Shown here: in pieces, positions 1 through 8,918 of the stretch | Layout of the letters: the number at the start of each line of letters is the position of its first letter | How positions within the stretch are numbered: the stretch's first letter is position 1 | Assembly (NCBI RefSeq): GCF_014268505.2 | Contig: NZ_JABWQP020000008.1 | Span: 124,001 to 188,000, forward strand | Source: Pseudomonas khorasanensis | Lineage (GTDB): Bacteria > Pseudomonadota > Gammaproteobacteria > Pseudomonadales > Pseudomonadaceae | Reading direction: 5' to 3' | Length of the DNA: 64,000 bases | Notes under the pieces: model-generated | What the model was told of the DNA's origin: nothing | What the model saw: only the letters and a program-made list of their open reading frames with translations | The model's database searches: none | Made by a program: the position numbers and the translations under genes

Positions 1-272
1 CCGAGGATGCACAGATCCACCCCCACGCCGAGCAGCAGCCAGCGCTGGGCCGGTTTGGTTCTGACGCCCGCGGCACCGACTTTCAGGCCGATCCAGTAGT
101 TCCACAGCGTGACGGCTGCGAACAGCGCAAGGAAGTCCACCCGCCACCAGGCGTAGAACACGTAGCTGGCGATCAGCAGCAGCAAGTTGCGATAGCGTTG
201 CCCGCTCAAGTAGTACAAGCCGAGAAAGATCGGCAAGAACAGAAACAGGAACACGTTGGATGAAAATACCAT
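1..272 (-). CDS. algI: AlgI, alginate O-acetyltransferase (MBOAT), N-terminal part
   Basis: Only the first 90 or so codons are in the window; the gene continues past the left edge. The start ATG at 272 opens a protein beginning MVFSSNVFLFLFLPIFLGLY, typical of AlgI, with two hydrophobic membrane segments and the Y-V-F-Y-A-W-W motif of MBOAT acyltransferases. AlgI is an inner-membrane protein thought to pass acetyl groups across the membrane for O-acetylation of alginate by AlgJ, AlgF and AlgX. It follows algL in the normal operon order. The gap to algL (about 220 bp) is filled by a palindromic repeat, so transcription from algD must cross that element. Identity is clear from both sequence and position. 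Confidence 0.95.
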   Translation of the reverse strand, partial: MVFSSNVFLFLFLPIFLGLYYLSGQRYRNLLLLIASYVFYAWWRVDFLALFAAVTLWNYWIGLKVGAAGVRTKPAQRWLLLGVGVDLCIL

Positions 273-356
273 CCCGATCTCTCCATGTTTGAATCAACAG
301 TCAAGGGCCAAGGCCCCCCCAAACCCCCCGTGGTAGTGGAGGGGCAAATCAGTCAT

Positions 357-475
357 GCGCTCGTTCCCACGCTCTGCGTGGGAATGCCTCAATGGACGCT
401 CTGCGTCCGCTTCGGCATGGGACGCGGAGCGTCCCGGGCTGCGTTCCCACGCGGAGCGTGGGAACGATCAGCGAC
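357..475. repeat. Palindromic intergenic repeat between algL and algI
   Basis: The stretch is built of nested inverted repeats: GTTCCCACGC-TCTGCGTGGGAA at the left end, GGACGCTCTGCGTCC in the middle, GGGACGCGGAGCGTCCC, and GTTCCCACGCGGAGCGTGGGAAC at the right end. A related element occurs at 32091-32196. It looks like a dispersed Pseudomonas repeat, distinct from the GTGGGAGCGAGCC-type REPs elsewhere in this window. It lies inside the alginate operon and could form a strong RNA structure. Confidence 0.75.
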
Positions 476-491
476 AGGTTTTGCTTTTTTC

Positions 492-1616
492 TTACGAACC
501 CTTGTTGCCCTTTTCATGCGACGGGTCGTAGACCCTGGTCAGATCCCCGCCAAGGCGGAAGGTCTTGAACGGTTGCATGTCGTGCTTCTTCTCAAGGACA
601 TCCGGCGCGCAGGTGTAGAGGGTGCAGTACGGTTCGAGCCAGGCAAATTTCATGTCCTCTTTCAGATCGGTCATGTCCTGTTTCTTGCCGTTTTTCTCTT
701 CGAACGCATCCGGATCCTTGACCCCGGACAGCACGCGATCAGCCAGACGTTTGAGCCCACCGTTGTTTTCCTGACGCAGATCGACACCGTTGACCTGGGC
801 GAAACTGGCGATCATCGCCAGCGGCGGCAGGGCATAGTTGTGATAGGCGAGGGCGCGTTGCTGGCGCTTGAGTTCGTTCGGCAGGTAGCCGTCGGCATCG
901 ACTTGATTGACGCCGACCTTGTATTCCTTCACGGCCCAGTCAAACAGGTCGCGGCGGTTGGTCGCGACGGCGGTCGCCATCACCGACCAGGCGGCCCAGT
1001 ACGAGTGGTTGTTGGTTTTTTCCAGCGGCAGGTTGTCCCAGTCGCTGACCACCTGATCGGCCATTTTGCTGAACCAGGCTTCGATCAGTTGCGCTTCCTG
1101 CTGATGCTGAGCCAGTGGGCGCGAATCGGAGAATTTCAGGCGAATGTACGAAGACGCCATGCTGCCCAGCGCCCATTTGCGCATCGACTTGCCGGTGTGG
1201 TTGAAGTCCTTGGACATCAACGCATCCGCCTTGGCCCAGGCCGTCAGCCAGTCGAGCGTGCATTCGAGCTGCTCCGGGCGACCGTCGCGCATGAACTGCA
1301 TGACCCGTTTGGCCGTGCCGCGCTCCAGCGTGGTGATGTCCTTGGTGGTGTCGCGAAAGGCTTTTTCCGACTGCACGTTCAGCGTTGCGCGGGCCTTGTC
1401 CGAGCCTTCGTATTTGCTGCGAAATTGCAGCGGGCCGGTGTAGGGCGTCGGCATCGCATCGCAGCCTTCGCTCTTGTCGCCGGTCTTGAATTTATCCACC
1501 GGCGCAAAGTAGCCCTGCGGTGGACGCAGTGGCGCGGCGGCCTGGGTTGCCCCGGCGAACATCGCCAGGGTCAGCAGGGATGGCGCAAGCAGGTGTTTGA
1601 TCGTTCGATTTCGCAT
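492..1616 (-). CDS. algL: AlgL, periplasmic alginate (mannuronate) lyase
   Basis: Mannuronate lyase of the PL5 family, about 374 residues. It cleaves poly-mannuronate by beta-elimination and clears polymer that leaks into the periplasm during alginate secretion. A signal peptide is visible (basic start, hydrophobic core, A-T-Q-A-A cleavage region). Family motifs include NNHSYWAAW in the catalytic centre and RQRALAYHNYALPPL with the conserved R, H and Y. I chose the ATG at 1616 because a GAGG Shine-Dalgarno lies six bases before it. An upstream in-frame ATG at 1628, overlapping the algX stop as ATGA, would add four residues (MRSA). It sits between algX and algI as in other Pseudomonas. Confidence 0.95.
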   Translation of the reverse strand: MRNRTIKHLLAPSLLTLAMFAGATQAAAPLRPPQGYFAPVDKFKTGDKSEGCDAMPTPYTGPLQFRSKYEGSDKARATLNVQSEKAFRDTTKDITTLERGTAKRVMQFMRDGRPEQLECTLDWLTAWAKADALMSKDFNHTGKSMRKWALGSMASSYIRLKFSDSRPLAQHQQEAQLIEAWFSKMADQVVSDWDNLPLEKTNNHSYWAAWSVMATAVATNRRDLFDWAVKEYKVGVNQVDADGYLPNELKRQQRALAYHNYALPPLAMIASFAQVNGVDLRQENNGGLKRLADRVLSGVKDPDAFEEKNGKKQDMTDLKEDMKFAWLEPYCTLYTCAPDVLEKKHDMQPFKTFRLGGDLTRVYDPSHEKGNKGS

Positions 1617-1624
1617 AGCAGACC

Positions 1625-3085
1625 TCATTGCCCGAGCTGCGCGGTCTGTTGACCTGCGCCCGGGAATACGTTGCGTTTGCAGATTTTCGCTTCGACTTTC
1701 TGCGGCGCGGCGCCGGCTTCAGGGCCCTGGACTTCGACGGCCAGCAGGTTTTGCGAGGCCCAGTCTTCGTCCGTGCGCAGCTCAAAGGCGAAACGACCGT
1801 CGGTGTCGGAGGTTTCCGGTTTTTCGATCTTGATGTCCTCGTGGCGACCGTTCATGTACCAGAGGGTGGCTTGCAGGGTTTTCACCGAAGTGTCGGCGAA
1901 GCGGATGTCGACCTGATGGTTGCCGTTCTGCAGGTTCAGGTTCTTGCTGTTGACCATCAGTTCCTGTTTGGTGCCCGGCTTCAGCGTGGCGCTGCCGGCC
2001 ATCTGTGCATCTTTGCCTTCGCAGCCGTTATCGAGCAGCGCCATCATCTGGCGGTAGATGGTTTCCTGATCGAGGCGATACAGCGGCGAGAATTCCCAGA
2101 TGAGAATTTTCGGCGGTGTCTTCTGGAATTCTTCGCTGCCCAGGTACTGCAGCATCGAACCTTCGAAACCGCCGCCCGGGAAGGCGACGTTGAGAATGTC
2201 GGCGCCGATGGCTTCTTCCAGGAAACCGGCGAAGTTGTAGTTCTTGCCGCTGTGCGAGGTGCCGACCAGGGTGATTTGCGGGTTGCCGGAATCACCGAAC
2301 AGATCGCCGTCGCCTGCCTCACCTTTCGGCTCGGTGGTGAATTGGTCCATGTACTGGATCGCGTAACTGGTGCCGCACAGTTGCCCGGCCATGTTGTGCA
2401 GGGTGCCGGTCTTGCCCATGCGCCCGGAGCGCTTGGTCTCGAATTCGCGCTTGGGAATGTCGGCGAAGGCCGGGATCTGCTTGACCTTCTCGGCGACAAT
2501 TTTGGCCGTGCGCTGGGCGCCGTATGGCGTCCAGTGCTGGTCACCGCGGAAATAGAAATCGTGGGCGGGCAGGGTATCCGGCAGCGATTCGTTGGTCAGC
2601 GGCGACAGGTCCGGCACCACGTAACCCATCTTGGCGAAACGGCCGAGCATGGTCTTGTAGTTGCCCAGCGCTTTCTCGTAATCGAACGCGGCTTTTTCCT
2701 GCGGGTTGAGCTTGTTGCGGTTCACCAGGCCACGGGTCGGCTGATAAACGATGACCAGCTCGACGCCTTTGCTCTTGAACGCATCGTGCAACTGTTGCAG
2801 GCGCTTGTAGCCGGCCGGCGTGGTGTTGAACTCGGTGCGCAGGTCTTCCTGGGTACGGAACAGCCAGTCGCCCTGAGCCTGCACCAGCGTGGTGAAGTTC
2901 TGCTGATAACGCGTGGTGTAGTTTTTCGCGTCATGGGCTGCCGGGCACAGGTTGCAGCAAGGCTCGGCAGTGAATTTCGGCGGGGCGACCGTTTCACCGC
3001 CAGCGTCGGCACGCGCAGTGCCGGCGGCGAGAATGCCAAGGGTCAGGGCCGAGAGGCTGAGCAGTTTGATCATGTGTGGGTGCAT
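1625..3085 (-). CDS. algX: AlgX, alginate O-acetyltransferase and secretion factor
   Basis: Periplasmic SGNH-like acetyltransferase, about 486 residues, that adds O-acetyl groups to mannuronate and is needed for export of intact polymer. After a signal peptide (cleavage near A-R-A-D-A) comes the SGNH-like catalytic domain. It carries the D-x-H pair in GDQHW at residues 181-185 and the catalytic serine in GTSHSG near residue 277. A C-terminal carbohydrate-binding module starts near residue 350. Several cysteines (EPCCNLC near 41-47) match those of the family. Its stop overlaps an ATG for algL, and algG ends ten bases upstream, so it is translated within the operon. The first five codons (MHPHM) allow an alternative start at the second methionine. 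Confidence 0.96.
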   Translation of the reverse strand: MHPHMIKLLSLSALTLGILAAGTARADAGGETVAPPKFTAEPCCNLCPAAHDAKNYTTRYQQNFTTLVQAQGDWLFRTQEDLRTEFNTTPAGYKRLQQLHDAFKSKGVELVIVYQPTRGLVNRNKLNPQEKAAFDYEKALGNYKTMLGRFAKMGYVVPDLSPLTNESLPDTLPAHDFYFRGDQHWTPYGAQRTAKIVAEKVKQIPAFADIPKREFETKRSGRMGKTGTLHNMAGQLCGTSYAIQYMDQFTTEPKGEAGDGDLFGDSGNPQITLVGTSHSGKNYNFAGFLEEAIGADILNVAFPGGGFEGSMLQYLGSEEFQKTPPKILIWEFSPLYRLDQETIYRQMMALLDNGCEGKDAQMAGSATLKPGTKQELMVNSKNLNLQNGNHQVDIRFADTSVKTLQATLWYMNGRHEDIKIEKPETSDTDGRFAFELRTDEDWASQNLLAVEVQGPEAGAAPQKVEAKICKRNVFPGAGQQTAQLGQ

Positions 3086-3095
3086 AAAATTATCC

Positions 3096-4682
3096 TCAGT
3101 CCCGCATTTCGGTCTGGCGTTCGACAGGGTCGATCAGCACGGCTTTCTGCTGGCGTACCAGCAAGTCGAGAATTTCATCCTGGCGCTCACCGAGGATGCC
3201 GTTGAAGCTGATGCCGCTGGATTTGGTCGGCGCCAGCATCGACACGCGATACAGCTCGACGCTCAAGGGCGAGTCGATCGACAGCGGGCCGCTGCCATTG
3301 GCGGCCAGCTCACCGCCCACGACGATCAGCGACACCTGGGCGTCGAACGGGTCGAGCTTGATGTCACGGTCGGTGTCGGTCAGGTCCTTGATGTGGCCAT
3401 AGACGCCGGTCAGGCCGTTGGCCATGGCAATGTTTTCGTAGAGGCGGATGTTCACGCTGTTACGAATACGGATACCGTGGCGCTGGTTGCTGATGACCTT
3501 GTTGCCCCACAGCAGGTTGTCGGCGGACTCGTAGAGCGTGATGCCGTCTGTGTGGTTCTTGTAGATCTCGTTGTAGGCAATGATGTTGTTGACGCTGTTA
3601 CGGTCGATCACCAGGCCCGACAACTTGTTGTCAAAACTCTTGTTGTTGAAGATGAAGCTGTCGTTGACCTCACGGGAAATAATGATCCCGTGCTTCTTCT
3701 TCGTGCCGTAAACGGTGTTCTCGGCAATGATCAGACGGTGCGAACGGTCATGCGGGTCGATGCCGTAGACGATGTTGTCTTTGTAGGTGCTGCCCTTGAC
3801 CACGAAGTCGCTGGTTTCGTAGCAGTAGAAGCCGTACCACATGTCCGAGAACTCGGAGCCGACGATCCAGCCAGTCGGCTCGGGACGCTTGAGGACCTTG
3901 GCCATGTTCGGCGTGTACTGGGAAATACTCACCCCGTACGACTTACTGTTGGCGTAGCCGAAACTCGCCATTTTGCTGTTGACGATATAGGTTTCGGTGC
4001 CGCCCCAGGCGAGCAGGAACGGACGGAATTCCTTCGGCGAACGGAAGGTGGCCGGGCCGTTTTCCTTTTCGCGCCAGCCGGTGACTTTGGTGTCACGTAC
4101 AAACAGCTTGCCGTCGTTGACCAGGAACGAACCGGCCTCCTGAGACAGGCGCAATTCCTGGGTCTGACCGTCGATTTCAAGGATGCCTTTCTCGCCGACC
4201 ACGATCGGCAATCTGGCCAGGTACACGCCCGGCGCGGTCTCGCTGAAATACTGCTTGGGCAGTTTTTTCGCCAGATACTTGAGGTTCATGTAGCCATCGT
4301 CGATGAAGATCGCCTGCGGGATGCCGTGCTGACGCACCACCCATTCGGCCATCTTGTTGTCACCGCCGATGAAGTCCTTCAGGGCGTTTTCCTGCATCAT
4401 CCGGCGCACGCTGATCTTGCCCGCCTTGCTGCGCACGATTTTCGCGGCAGCGGCTTCGGCGGTGAAGCCGGAAAGGTCGGGCAGGGTCGGCTTGGCCAGT
4501 TGCAGCGCCTCGGTAGGCGCGCTGCTGACGGTGTAGGTCTTGGCTTGTTGCAGTTCCTTGGTGGTGGTGACCGGCTTGCCCGGTTGAGGCACGGCCGGCT
4601 CCACATTGGCGAAGGCGCCAGCCGTAGCCAGCAGCATTGCGCCGGCCAACAGGCTGAGCGAGCCTTTCCTTGCATGATTCAT
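3096..4682 (-). CDS. algG: AlgG, poly-mannuronate C5-epimerase
   Basis: Periplasmic enzyme that converts mannuronate residues in the polymer to guluronate. About 528 residues. A signal peptide ends near A-F-A-N. The body is a right-handed parallel beta-helix with repeating N-N/x-G-I patterns typical of CASH-domain proteins. The catalytic DPHDRS motif is at residues 309-314. The ATG at 4682 is preceded by GGGAG at a good distance. A longer reading frame upstream runs back into algE and has no ribosome site, so I left it out. AlgG also belongs to the AlgKEGX periplasmic scaffold. It lies between algE and algX in the usual order. Confidence 0.96.
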   Translation of the reverse strand: MNHARKGSLSLLAGAMLLATAGAFANVEPAVPQPGKPVTTTKELQQAKTYTVSSAPTEALQLAKPTLPDLSGFTAEAAAAKIVRSKAGKISVRRMMQENALKDFIGGDNKMAEWVVRQHGIPQAIFIDDGYMNLKYLAKKLPKQYFSETAPGVYLARLPIVVGEKGILEIDGQTQELRLSQEAGSFLVNDGKLFVRDTKVTGWREKENGPATFRSPKEFRPFLLAWGGTETYIVNSKMASFGYANSKSYGVSISQYTPNMAKVLKRPEPTGWIVGSEFSDMWYGFYCYETSDFVVKGSTYKDNIVYGIDPHDRSHRLIIAENTVYGTKKKHGIIISREVNDSFIFNNKSFDNKLSGLVIDRNSVNNIIAYNEIYKNHTDGITLYESADNLLWGNKVISNQRHGIRIRNSVNIRLYENIAMANGLTGVYGHIKDLTDTDRDIKLDPFDAQVSLIVVGGELAANGSGPLSIDSPLSVELYRVSMLAPTKSSGISFNGILGERQDEILDLLVRQQKAVLIDPVERQTEMRD

Positions 4683-4708
4683 GTCGGGCACTCCCTTCGC
4701 GGTTTGCA

Positions 4709-6196
4709 TCAGAAGCGCCAGATCACGTCGATGAACGCGCGGTGCATGTACGAATCGACCTGGCTGCCATAAGCGTCGCCCGGCTTGAACACACCGCCAC
4801 GGAAACGCACGAGGGCTGACGGTTCGTCGATCGACTGGCTCAACGCTGCCGGCAGCAGGCCTTGCTTGAAGTATTTGGTGACGACCAGATCCATTTCCTG
4901 GCCCAGATCCTTGTTGCCGTCCTGAAGCGGCAGCGAGGTGCTGGACAGGATCGCGCCGGTCACGTCGTCGGTGTTGTTTTCCACGGCGTTGATGCCGTTG
5001 CTGCCCACCGGCTTGTTGCCGTCGACACGCCAGAACTTGTGGTAGATCAGGCTCGCGTCGTATTCGTCGTTGAGCATCCACGAACCGAACAGGGTGGCGG
5101 TCTGCATGTTGTTCATTTCGCCACGGAAGGCTTCGCCGAAACGGTGCACGCGCGAACGGGTACCGGTGTAGTTCGAGCGGTTGCTTTCCAGGCCGTTCTG
5201 TTCGTAATCGGCGCTCGCGCGGGCATATGCAGCACCCACCTGCCACTGCGGATCGAGGCGCAGACGCACACCGACGTCGGTTGCCCAGCCATCGACGTTG
5301 TCGCTGCGCTTGGCCTGTGCCGGGCGCGAACCGTCGGCATTCAGCGCATTGACCGTGTCGCGGTCGCCGCTCATGCCGGTGATGCTGCCCCAGTAGTTGA
5401 CGGTGTTGGTGTTGCGCCAGTTGTAGGCGTCGCTGTCGGCGGTCAGGCCGAGCCAGCTGATGTCACCGTTCTCTTTCTTGTCCAGCGAATCAGCGGCGAC
5501 GCCCGGCTCGGGATAGTCGAGTTTGCCGTCGTCGTGCGTATGGTGGCCGCGAATGCCGACCCAGTTGCCCGGCGTCCACTGATAAGCCGCATCGGCGTAG
5601 GCGTGCAGGCGATCCTTGTCTTTGGGCGCCAGCTCCTTGAGGTCGGTGCGGTATTCGCTGAAGCGTTCGGCAACACCAGCGTTGGCGCGCAACAGGGTGG
5701 TGTCGAATGTCCAGTTCAGCGCTTCGATGTTGGTGTCGCGCCACTGGCCGTCGTCATTGCGCAGGCGCTGGCGACCGAACTTGAGCATCTCGCCCGGGTA
5801 GGGGGTAAGGCCGCTGTAGCCGACCCAGAACTCGCGCATCGCCAGGTAGTTTTTCTTGGTCTTGCGATCGCTGTTGTCGGTGGTCTGCGTGCCTTCACTG
5901 TCGGACTGCTGCAGGGTGTCGGTCTCGATGATGTCGGTCGAAGTCACGGCCTGACCCATGGCGTAGGCGCTCCACGCCCCGCTTTCGCCGTAGACCCACG
6001 GGCGCAGGTCAAGGCCGATGCCGTTGACATCGCCGCCACGGGCGGTGCCCAGGTCGCGATCGTCTTCGGACTGGCCGGTGAGCTTCACTTCCAGGCCGAA
6101 GTTCTTCGATTCAGTCATCGCCGCCAGCGTCGGGCAAGACCAGATCAGCGCGAACGTGAGGCCAATGCCGGCCTTCACAAATGGATTCAACTTCAT
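4709..6196 (-). CDS. algE: AlgE, outer-membrane alginate export porin
   Basis: An 18-strand beta-barrel through which alginate leaves the cell, about 495 residues. It has a signal peptide (cleavage near T-L-A-A-M). Alternating hydrophobic and polar strands run through the body, and it ends in F after I-W-R, the usual C-terminal aromatic signal of outer-membrane barrels. Charged extracellular and periplasmic loops (for example RKTKKN and DKKENGD) match the arginine- and lysine-lined channel described for AlgE. Its ATG overlaps the algK stop by four bases (ATGA), so the two are probably translationally coupled; AlgK helps AlgE localise. Confidence 0.96.
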   Translation of the reverse strand: MKLNPFVKAGIGLTFALIWSCPTLAAMTESKNFGLEVKLTGQSEDDRDLGTARGGDVNGIGLDLRPWVYGESGAWSAYAMGQAVTSTDIIETDTLQQSDSEGTQTTDNSDRKTKKNYLAMREFWVGYSGLTPYPGEMLKFGRQRLRNDDGQWRDTNIEALNWTFDTTLLRANAGVAERFSEYRTDLKELAPKDKDRLHAYADAAYQWTPGNWVGIRGHHTHDDGKLDYPEPGVAADSLDKKENGDISWLGLTADSDAYNWRNTNTVNYWGSITGMSGDRDTVNALNADGSRPAQAKRSDNVDGWATDVGVRLRLDPQWQVGAAYARASADYEQNGLESNRSNYTGTRSRVHRFGEAFRGEMNNMQTATLFGSWMLNDEYDASLIYHKFWRVDGNKPVGSNGINAVENNTDDVTGAILSSTSLPLQDGNKDLGQEMDLVVTKYFKQGLLPAALSQSIDEPSALVRFRGGVFKPGDAYGSQVDSYMHRAFIDVIWRF

Positions 6197-7566
6197 AATT
6201 TTTCCTCGCCGTCTTCTTCTTGCAGGGCGTGCAGTTGCAGCGTGTTCGGGTTCAGGGCGCCACGGCTGGCCTGTTCCTGTTGCAACAGGCGGCGGGCTTC
6301 GGAAAGGCGCTCGGGCGGCAATTGCGCCTCAAGGGTCGCCGCCAGTTCATCGGCTTGCGGGGTGTTTTGCGCCTTCGCCAGTTGGCTGAAGACGTACGCA
6401 TTCAGCGGGTCAGGCTTGGTGCCCTTGCCTTGGGAAAACAGTTGGGCAATGGCAAAGTCGGCACTGTTCTGGCCGTTGCGCGCAGCGGTCAGCAGATGGT
6501 CGAGAGCTTTTTGCGGATAGACCTTGCCCAGGTAACCGCGACGATAGATCTGGCCGAGGTAGTAATCGGCGGCGACTTCGCGGCCGACGGCTTTCTGGAA
6601 ATGTTCCTCGGCGACTTTCGCGTCCGCCGGCACCACTTTCCCTTCGTAGTAGACCTTGCCCAGCAGCAGTTCGGCGCGCGGCTGGTCAGCGGCGCGGCCG
6701 TTGTCCAGGTACTTCATCATCTGATCGACGTCGCCCAGTTCAGGGAAGTCGTAAAGCAGTTGCGCCAGGGTCACCCAGGAAGCCGGGTAGCCCGGAGCAA
6801 TCGGTTCGAGCAACGACTGCGCGGTTTTTTCGTCAGTCTTGCCCAGGGTCGAATCGGCCAGCACGCGGGCCACCGAATCGACACGCTGAGCAGTGACGGT
6901 GCCACGGCTGTAACCGGCCTGCATCTGCTTGATCAGCTCGGCCTGTTGCTCGGGCTGCGCACGCTTCTGATAGACCGTGGCCAGTTCGACATAGCAGATG
7001 TCGGTGGTGTTGATCGCGGCCTTGCAGATCTTTTCCACGTCATCCAGATGCTGGTCGTAAGTGCCCTGGGTGCGATACAGCAGCACCTGCGCCAGACCCG
7101 CTTCGGGGTAGCCGGATTTGCGCCACTGATCGATCTGCTGCTGGGCGTTGATGTCCGGGAAGCTGTGCGGGTATTGCAGGTAGAGCATCGCCAGCGGAAT
7201 CAAGGTATTGCCTTCGCCACTGGCGGCAGCTTTTTTCAGCAGGGTTTGCGCTTCGTGGTGCTCGGCTTCGGTGGAGCCTGGCTTGGCAACCAGCAGGCGA
7301 CCCAGGCGTGCCTGGGCACGCGGCGACACACTGGCCGCTGCGCGATAGGTCGCTTCGGCCTGTTTCATTTGCGCAGGGTCGCGGCTGTCGACCTGGATAT
7401 CCGCCAGGCCCACTTGCGCCTCGCTGTAACCCAGATCGGCCAGTTGCTGATAGTTCTGCGCGGCGGTGGCGGTGTCGCCACGCTTGAGCGCTTCGTTGGC
7501 CAGACGCTGATCGGGCAGGCCGGCACAACCGGCCAGGGAAACAGCCAGCGCCAGCGAGCACACCAT
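6193..7566 (-). CDS. algK: AlgK, outer-membrane lipoprotein of the alginate secretion complex
   Basis: TPR/Sel1-like repeat lipoprotein that supports AlgE and the periplasmic assembly. The lipobox V-S-L-A-G-C is followed by AGLPDQRLANEALKRGDTATA, as in known AlgK. Repeats such as YYLGQIYRRGYLGKVYP fill the rest. The start is uncertain. ATG at 7566 has an AGAGG site but gives an unusually short signal peptide (13 residues before the cysteine) with no positive charge. The frame stays open upstream through a REPIN (7574-7663) to an ATG at 7704, ten bases after alg44, which would add 46 residues. The REPIN therefore lies between, or within, the original start region. The mature protein looks intact. 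Confidence 0.93.
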   Translation of the reverse strand: MVCSLALAVSLAGCAGLPDQRLANEALKRGDTATAAQNYQQLADLGYSEAQVGLADIQVDSRDPAQMKQAEATYRAAASVSPRAQARLGRLLVAKPGSTEAEHHEAQTLLKKAAASGEGNTLIPLAMLYLQYPHSFPDINAQQQIDQWRKSGYPEAGLAQVLLYRTQGTYDQHLDDVEKICKAAINTTDICYVELATVYQKRAQPEQQAELIKQMQAGYSRGTVTAQRVDSVARVLADSTLGKTDEKTAQSLLEPIAPGYPASWVTLAQLLYDFPELGDVDQMMKYLDNGRAADQPRAELLLGKVYYEGKVVPADAKVAEEHFQKAVGREVAADYYLGQIYRRGYLGKVYPQKALDHLLTAARNGQNSADFAIAQLFSQGKGTKPDPLNAYVFSQLAKAQNTPQADELAATLEAQLPPERLSEARRLLQQEQASRGALNPNTLQLHALQEEDGEEKL

Positions 7567-7573
7567 ATGACCT

Positions 7574-7663
7574 CTGTGGGAGCTGGCTTGCCAGCGATTC
7601 AGACGACTCGGTGTATCAGAGGGACCGCATTGATCCGATCGCTGGCAAGCCAGCTCCCACAGG
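7574..7663. repeat. REPIN at the 5' end of algK
   Basis: Two inverted REP units, CTGTGGGAGCTGGCTTGCCA at the left and TGGCAAGCCAGCTCCCACAG at the right, flank a spacer of about 40 bp. The same unit type occurs at 19023-19114. The element fills most of the space between alg44 and algK and stays in frame with algK. Confidence 0.9.
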
Positions 7664-7713
7664 GATCGCGGTGTTCTCAAGAGACTGATGATAGTCACAG
7701 GCATGTCCTCGAC

Positions 7714-8883
7714 TTAAAGACCGGCAGCCATGGCTTTGTCGATCAGCCAGTTCAGGTTCGGGCCACGGTCGCTGTTCACTTCCACCGGGCGGCCGGCGAG
7801 GCTGCTGTCGAGCGGCTCGTCAGGCTGGATCTGCACGCGGATGTCGGAAGACAGGTCGGCGCTCTTCAGGCTCGTGCTGCTGACGATCTTGCCCGTGCGG
7901 GTCTTGTCTTCGCCGGCGATCTGGAAGCTCACCGGGGTGCCCGGACGCACGTCGCCGAACTGGCGATAGGAGAAGCGCGCATCAACAGTCGCTTGAGTGT
8001 TGCGCGGCACCAGCTGGAAGATCACGTCGCCCTTGCTTGCGTACTGACCGTCAGCCACCAGTTGCTGGGCCACGGTGCAATCGCACGGCGAGGTCAGGGT
8101 GCCGGTCATTTGCTTGCCGAACAGTTCTTCAACCTTGGCCGGGGCCAGTTGGTCTTCTGCCAGATGACCCTTGAGCACGTCGAGCATGCTGGTGCTGAAC
8201 GTCGCCAGCGGGGCGCCTTTGGCGGCGACGCCGTCGGACTTGACCAGGCTCTGCACCGTGCCATCGCGCGGCATGGTGATGTTCATCCCCGGCACGCTGA
8301 CCAGGCCGGCCTGGGCGTGGCTGACGAAGTACATGCCGTATACCGATTTGAAAATGAAACCCGCTGCAACCAGGCCGACGGCGAAAATGCCGGCGCTGAA
8401 CGTCACGGCTTTCAGGCGGCCGAATGCGGTCATGCCGTTGCCGCTGTCCTTGTTCTTGCGCGCCTTGGTGAAGTTGTCGCGCTGCAGGGTCGCCAGCACT
8501 TCGCCGATGCTGACAATGTCGCCGGCCAGGTGCGAAGTGATCAGGTGGCGCAGGGTGGAAATGTCCTGCGGCTCCAGGTTCTGGAACTGGCAACCGGCGC
8601 GGCCGGTCTGGCGGTCGTAGGAGCGCACCTGCAGTTCAACGTCCATGGCCAGGCCGAGGTTGTCGATGACAAATTGCAGGCGCGCCTTGTACACCTCACC
8701 GACGGTCAGCGGCATCTGCCCGGCATTGAACGCCAGACCACCGGCTGACAGGTCCAGTACCCGCGCTTCGACCGGGGTCCGGTCAGGGCCGAAGAAACGC
8801 AGCTTGGCCGGGATTTTCACGCGAGCGTGCTGGCGCTGGGCTTCGGATTCATGCACTACGTTGACGTTGACGGCGGTATTCAT
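7714..8883 (-). CDS. alg44: Alg44, c-di-GMP receptor and alginate co-polymerase
   Basis: Inner-membrane protein of about 389 residues. An N-terminal cytoplasmic PilZ domain binds c-di-GMP: R17 and R21 of the R-x-x-x-R motif and D44-L-S46-A-G-G are all present, the residues known to be needed for binding in P. aeruginosa. One membrane segment (about 158-180) follows. The periplasmic part (about 190-389) is a membrane-fusion-protein-like domain with lipoyl-type beta-hairpins (PGMNITMPRDGTVQ, LTSPCDCTV). It activates polymerisation by Alg8 when c-di-GMP is high. It sits directly after alg8 with a 35-bp gap. Confidence 0.96.
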   Translation of the reverse strand: MNTAVNVNVVHESEAQRQHARVKIPAKLRFFGPDRTPVEARVLDLSAGGLAFNAGQMPLTVGEVYKARLQFVIDNLGLAMDVELQVRSYDRQTGRAGCQFQNLEPQDISTLRHLITSHLAGDIVSIGEVLATLQRDNFTKARKNKDSGNGMTAFGRLKAVTFSAGIFAVGLVAAGFIFKSVYGMYFVSHAQAGLVSVPGMNITMPRDGTVQSLVKSDGVAAKGAPLATFSTSMLDVLKGHLAEDQLAPAKVEELFGKQMTGTLTSPCDCTVAQQLVADGQYASKGDVIFQLVPRNTQATVDARFSYRQFGDVRPGTPVSFQIAGEDKTRTGKIVSSTSLKSADLSSDIRVQIQPDEPLDSSLAGRPVEVNSDRGPNLNWLIDKAMAAGL

Positions 8884-8918
8884 AGGGGCGATTTCCTTGT
8901 TAATTCAATAGGGGCGGT

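Noticed and set aside
2952..4772. 606-codon open frame on the plus strand opposite algG
   Set aside because: Antisense shadow of algG; the alginate operon explains this DNA fully.
4683..5246. N-terminal extension of algG upstream of 4682
   Set aside because: It would overlap algE for over 500 bases; a good ribosome site and signal peptide fit the start at 4682.
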